From Pelagibacterales bacterium SAG-MED23 (GTDB lineage: Bacteria; Pseudomonadota; Alphaproteobacteria; Pelagibacterales; Pelagibacteraceae), in contig JACWDU010000025.1 of the NCBI GenBank assembly GCA_014653935.1, forward strand, positions 1-5,159: a stretch of DNA of 5,159 nucleotides, given 5' to 3'. The position numbers were made by a program, and so were the translations under genes. The notes beneath the pieces are model-generated. The model was given only the letters and a program-made list of their open reading frames with translations, had not been told where the DNA came from and did no database searches. This document shows positions 5,158 through 5,159 of the stretch, piece after piece (position 1 is the first letter of the stretch; each line of letters starts with the position of its first letter).

Positions 5158-5159
5158 TA

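Noticed and set aside
1..5159. tRNA, rRNA, CRISPR array, insertion sequence or phage attachment site
   Set aside because: No cloverleaf, direct-repeat array, transposase motif or terminal repeats were seen on either strand.

Overview
The window is strongly A+T-rich, with poly-A and poly-T runs, lysine- and asparagine-rich proteins and short spacers. Gene content points to a streamlined marine alphaproteobacterium, most likely SAR11 (Pelagibacterales): an Aap/Bzt general L-amino-acid ABC transporter, a PhoR-type kinase, and a PlcP/glycosyltransferase pair for phosphorus-free lipids. The taxonomic call is an inference from gene content and composition; no rRNA is present.

Layout. (1) 1-554, minus strand: the start of an AapQ/BztB permease, a terminator-like hairpin before it, and only the last 34 codons of the AapJ/BztA binding protein. 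(2) 536-2750, minus strand, transcribed plcP -> agt -> phoR: a PlcP-type metallophosphoesterase, a GT4 glycosyltransferase overlapping it by one base, and the first 106 codons of PhoR, which breaks off inside its PAS domain where the AapJ tail begins. (3) 2837-3724, plus strand, divergent from plcP: a DagK/YegS-family lipid kinase. (4) 3757-4067, plus strand: a 69-residue lysine-rich protein with a good promoter, a perfect Shine-Dalgarno and a strong hairpin behind it. (5) 4068-4188: non-coding apart from a possible 13-codon ORF. (6) 4189-5157, minus strand: a bifunctional mannose-1-phosphate guanylyltransferase / mannose-6-phosphate isomerase (ManC/AlgA type), cut by the window end and lacking the usual linker between its two domains.

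How the genes may work together: under phosphate starvation PlcP would strip the phosphate head group from phospholipids, leaving diacylglycerol. The glycosyltransferase would cap diacylglycerol with a sugar to give phosphorus-free membrane lipid. The divergent lipid kinase could return diacylglycerol to phosphatidic acid. PhoR, the sensor of the phosphate regulon, lies immediately downstream of the first two genes.

The most anomalous spot is near 536-557, where the phoR 5' part and the aapJ 3' tail meet over a short stretch readable as either gene. This is a rearrangement breakpoint or an assembly/amplification chimera, so linkage of the aap genes to the lipid cluster should not be taken for granted.
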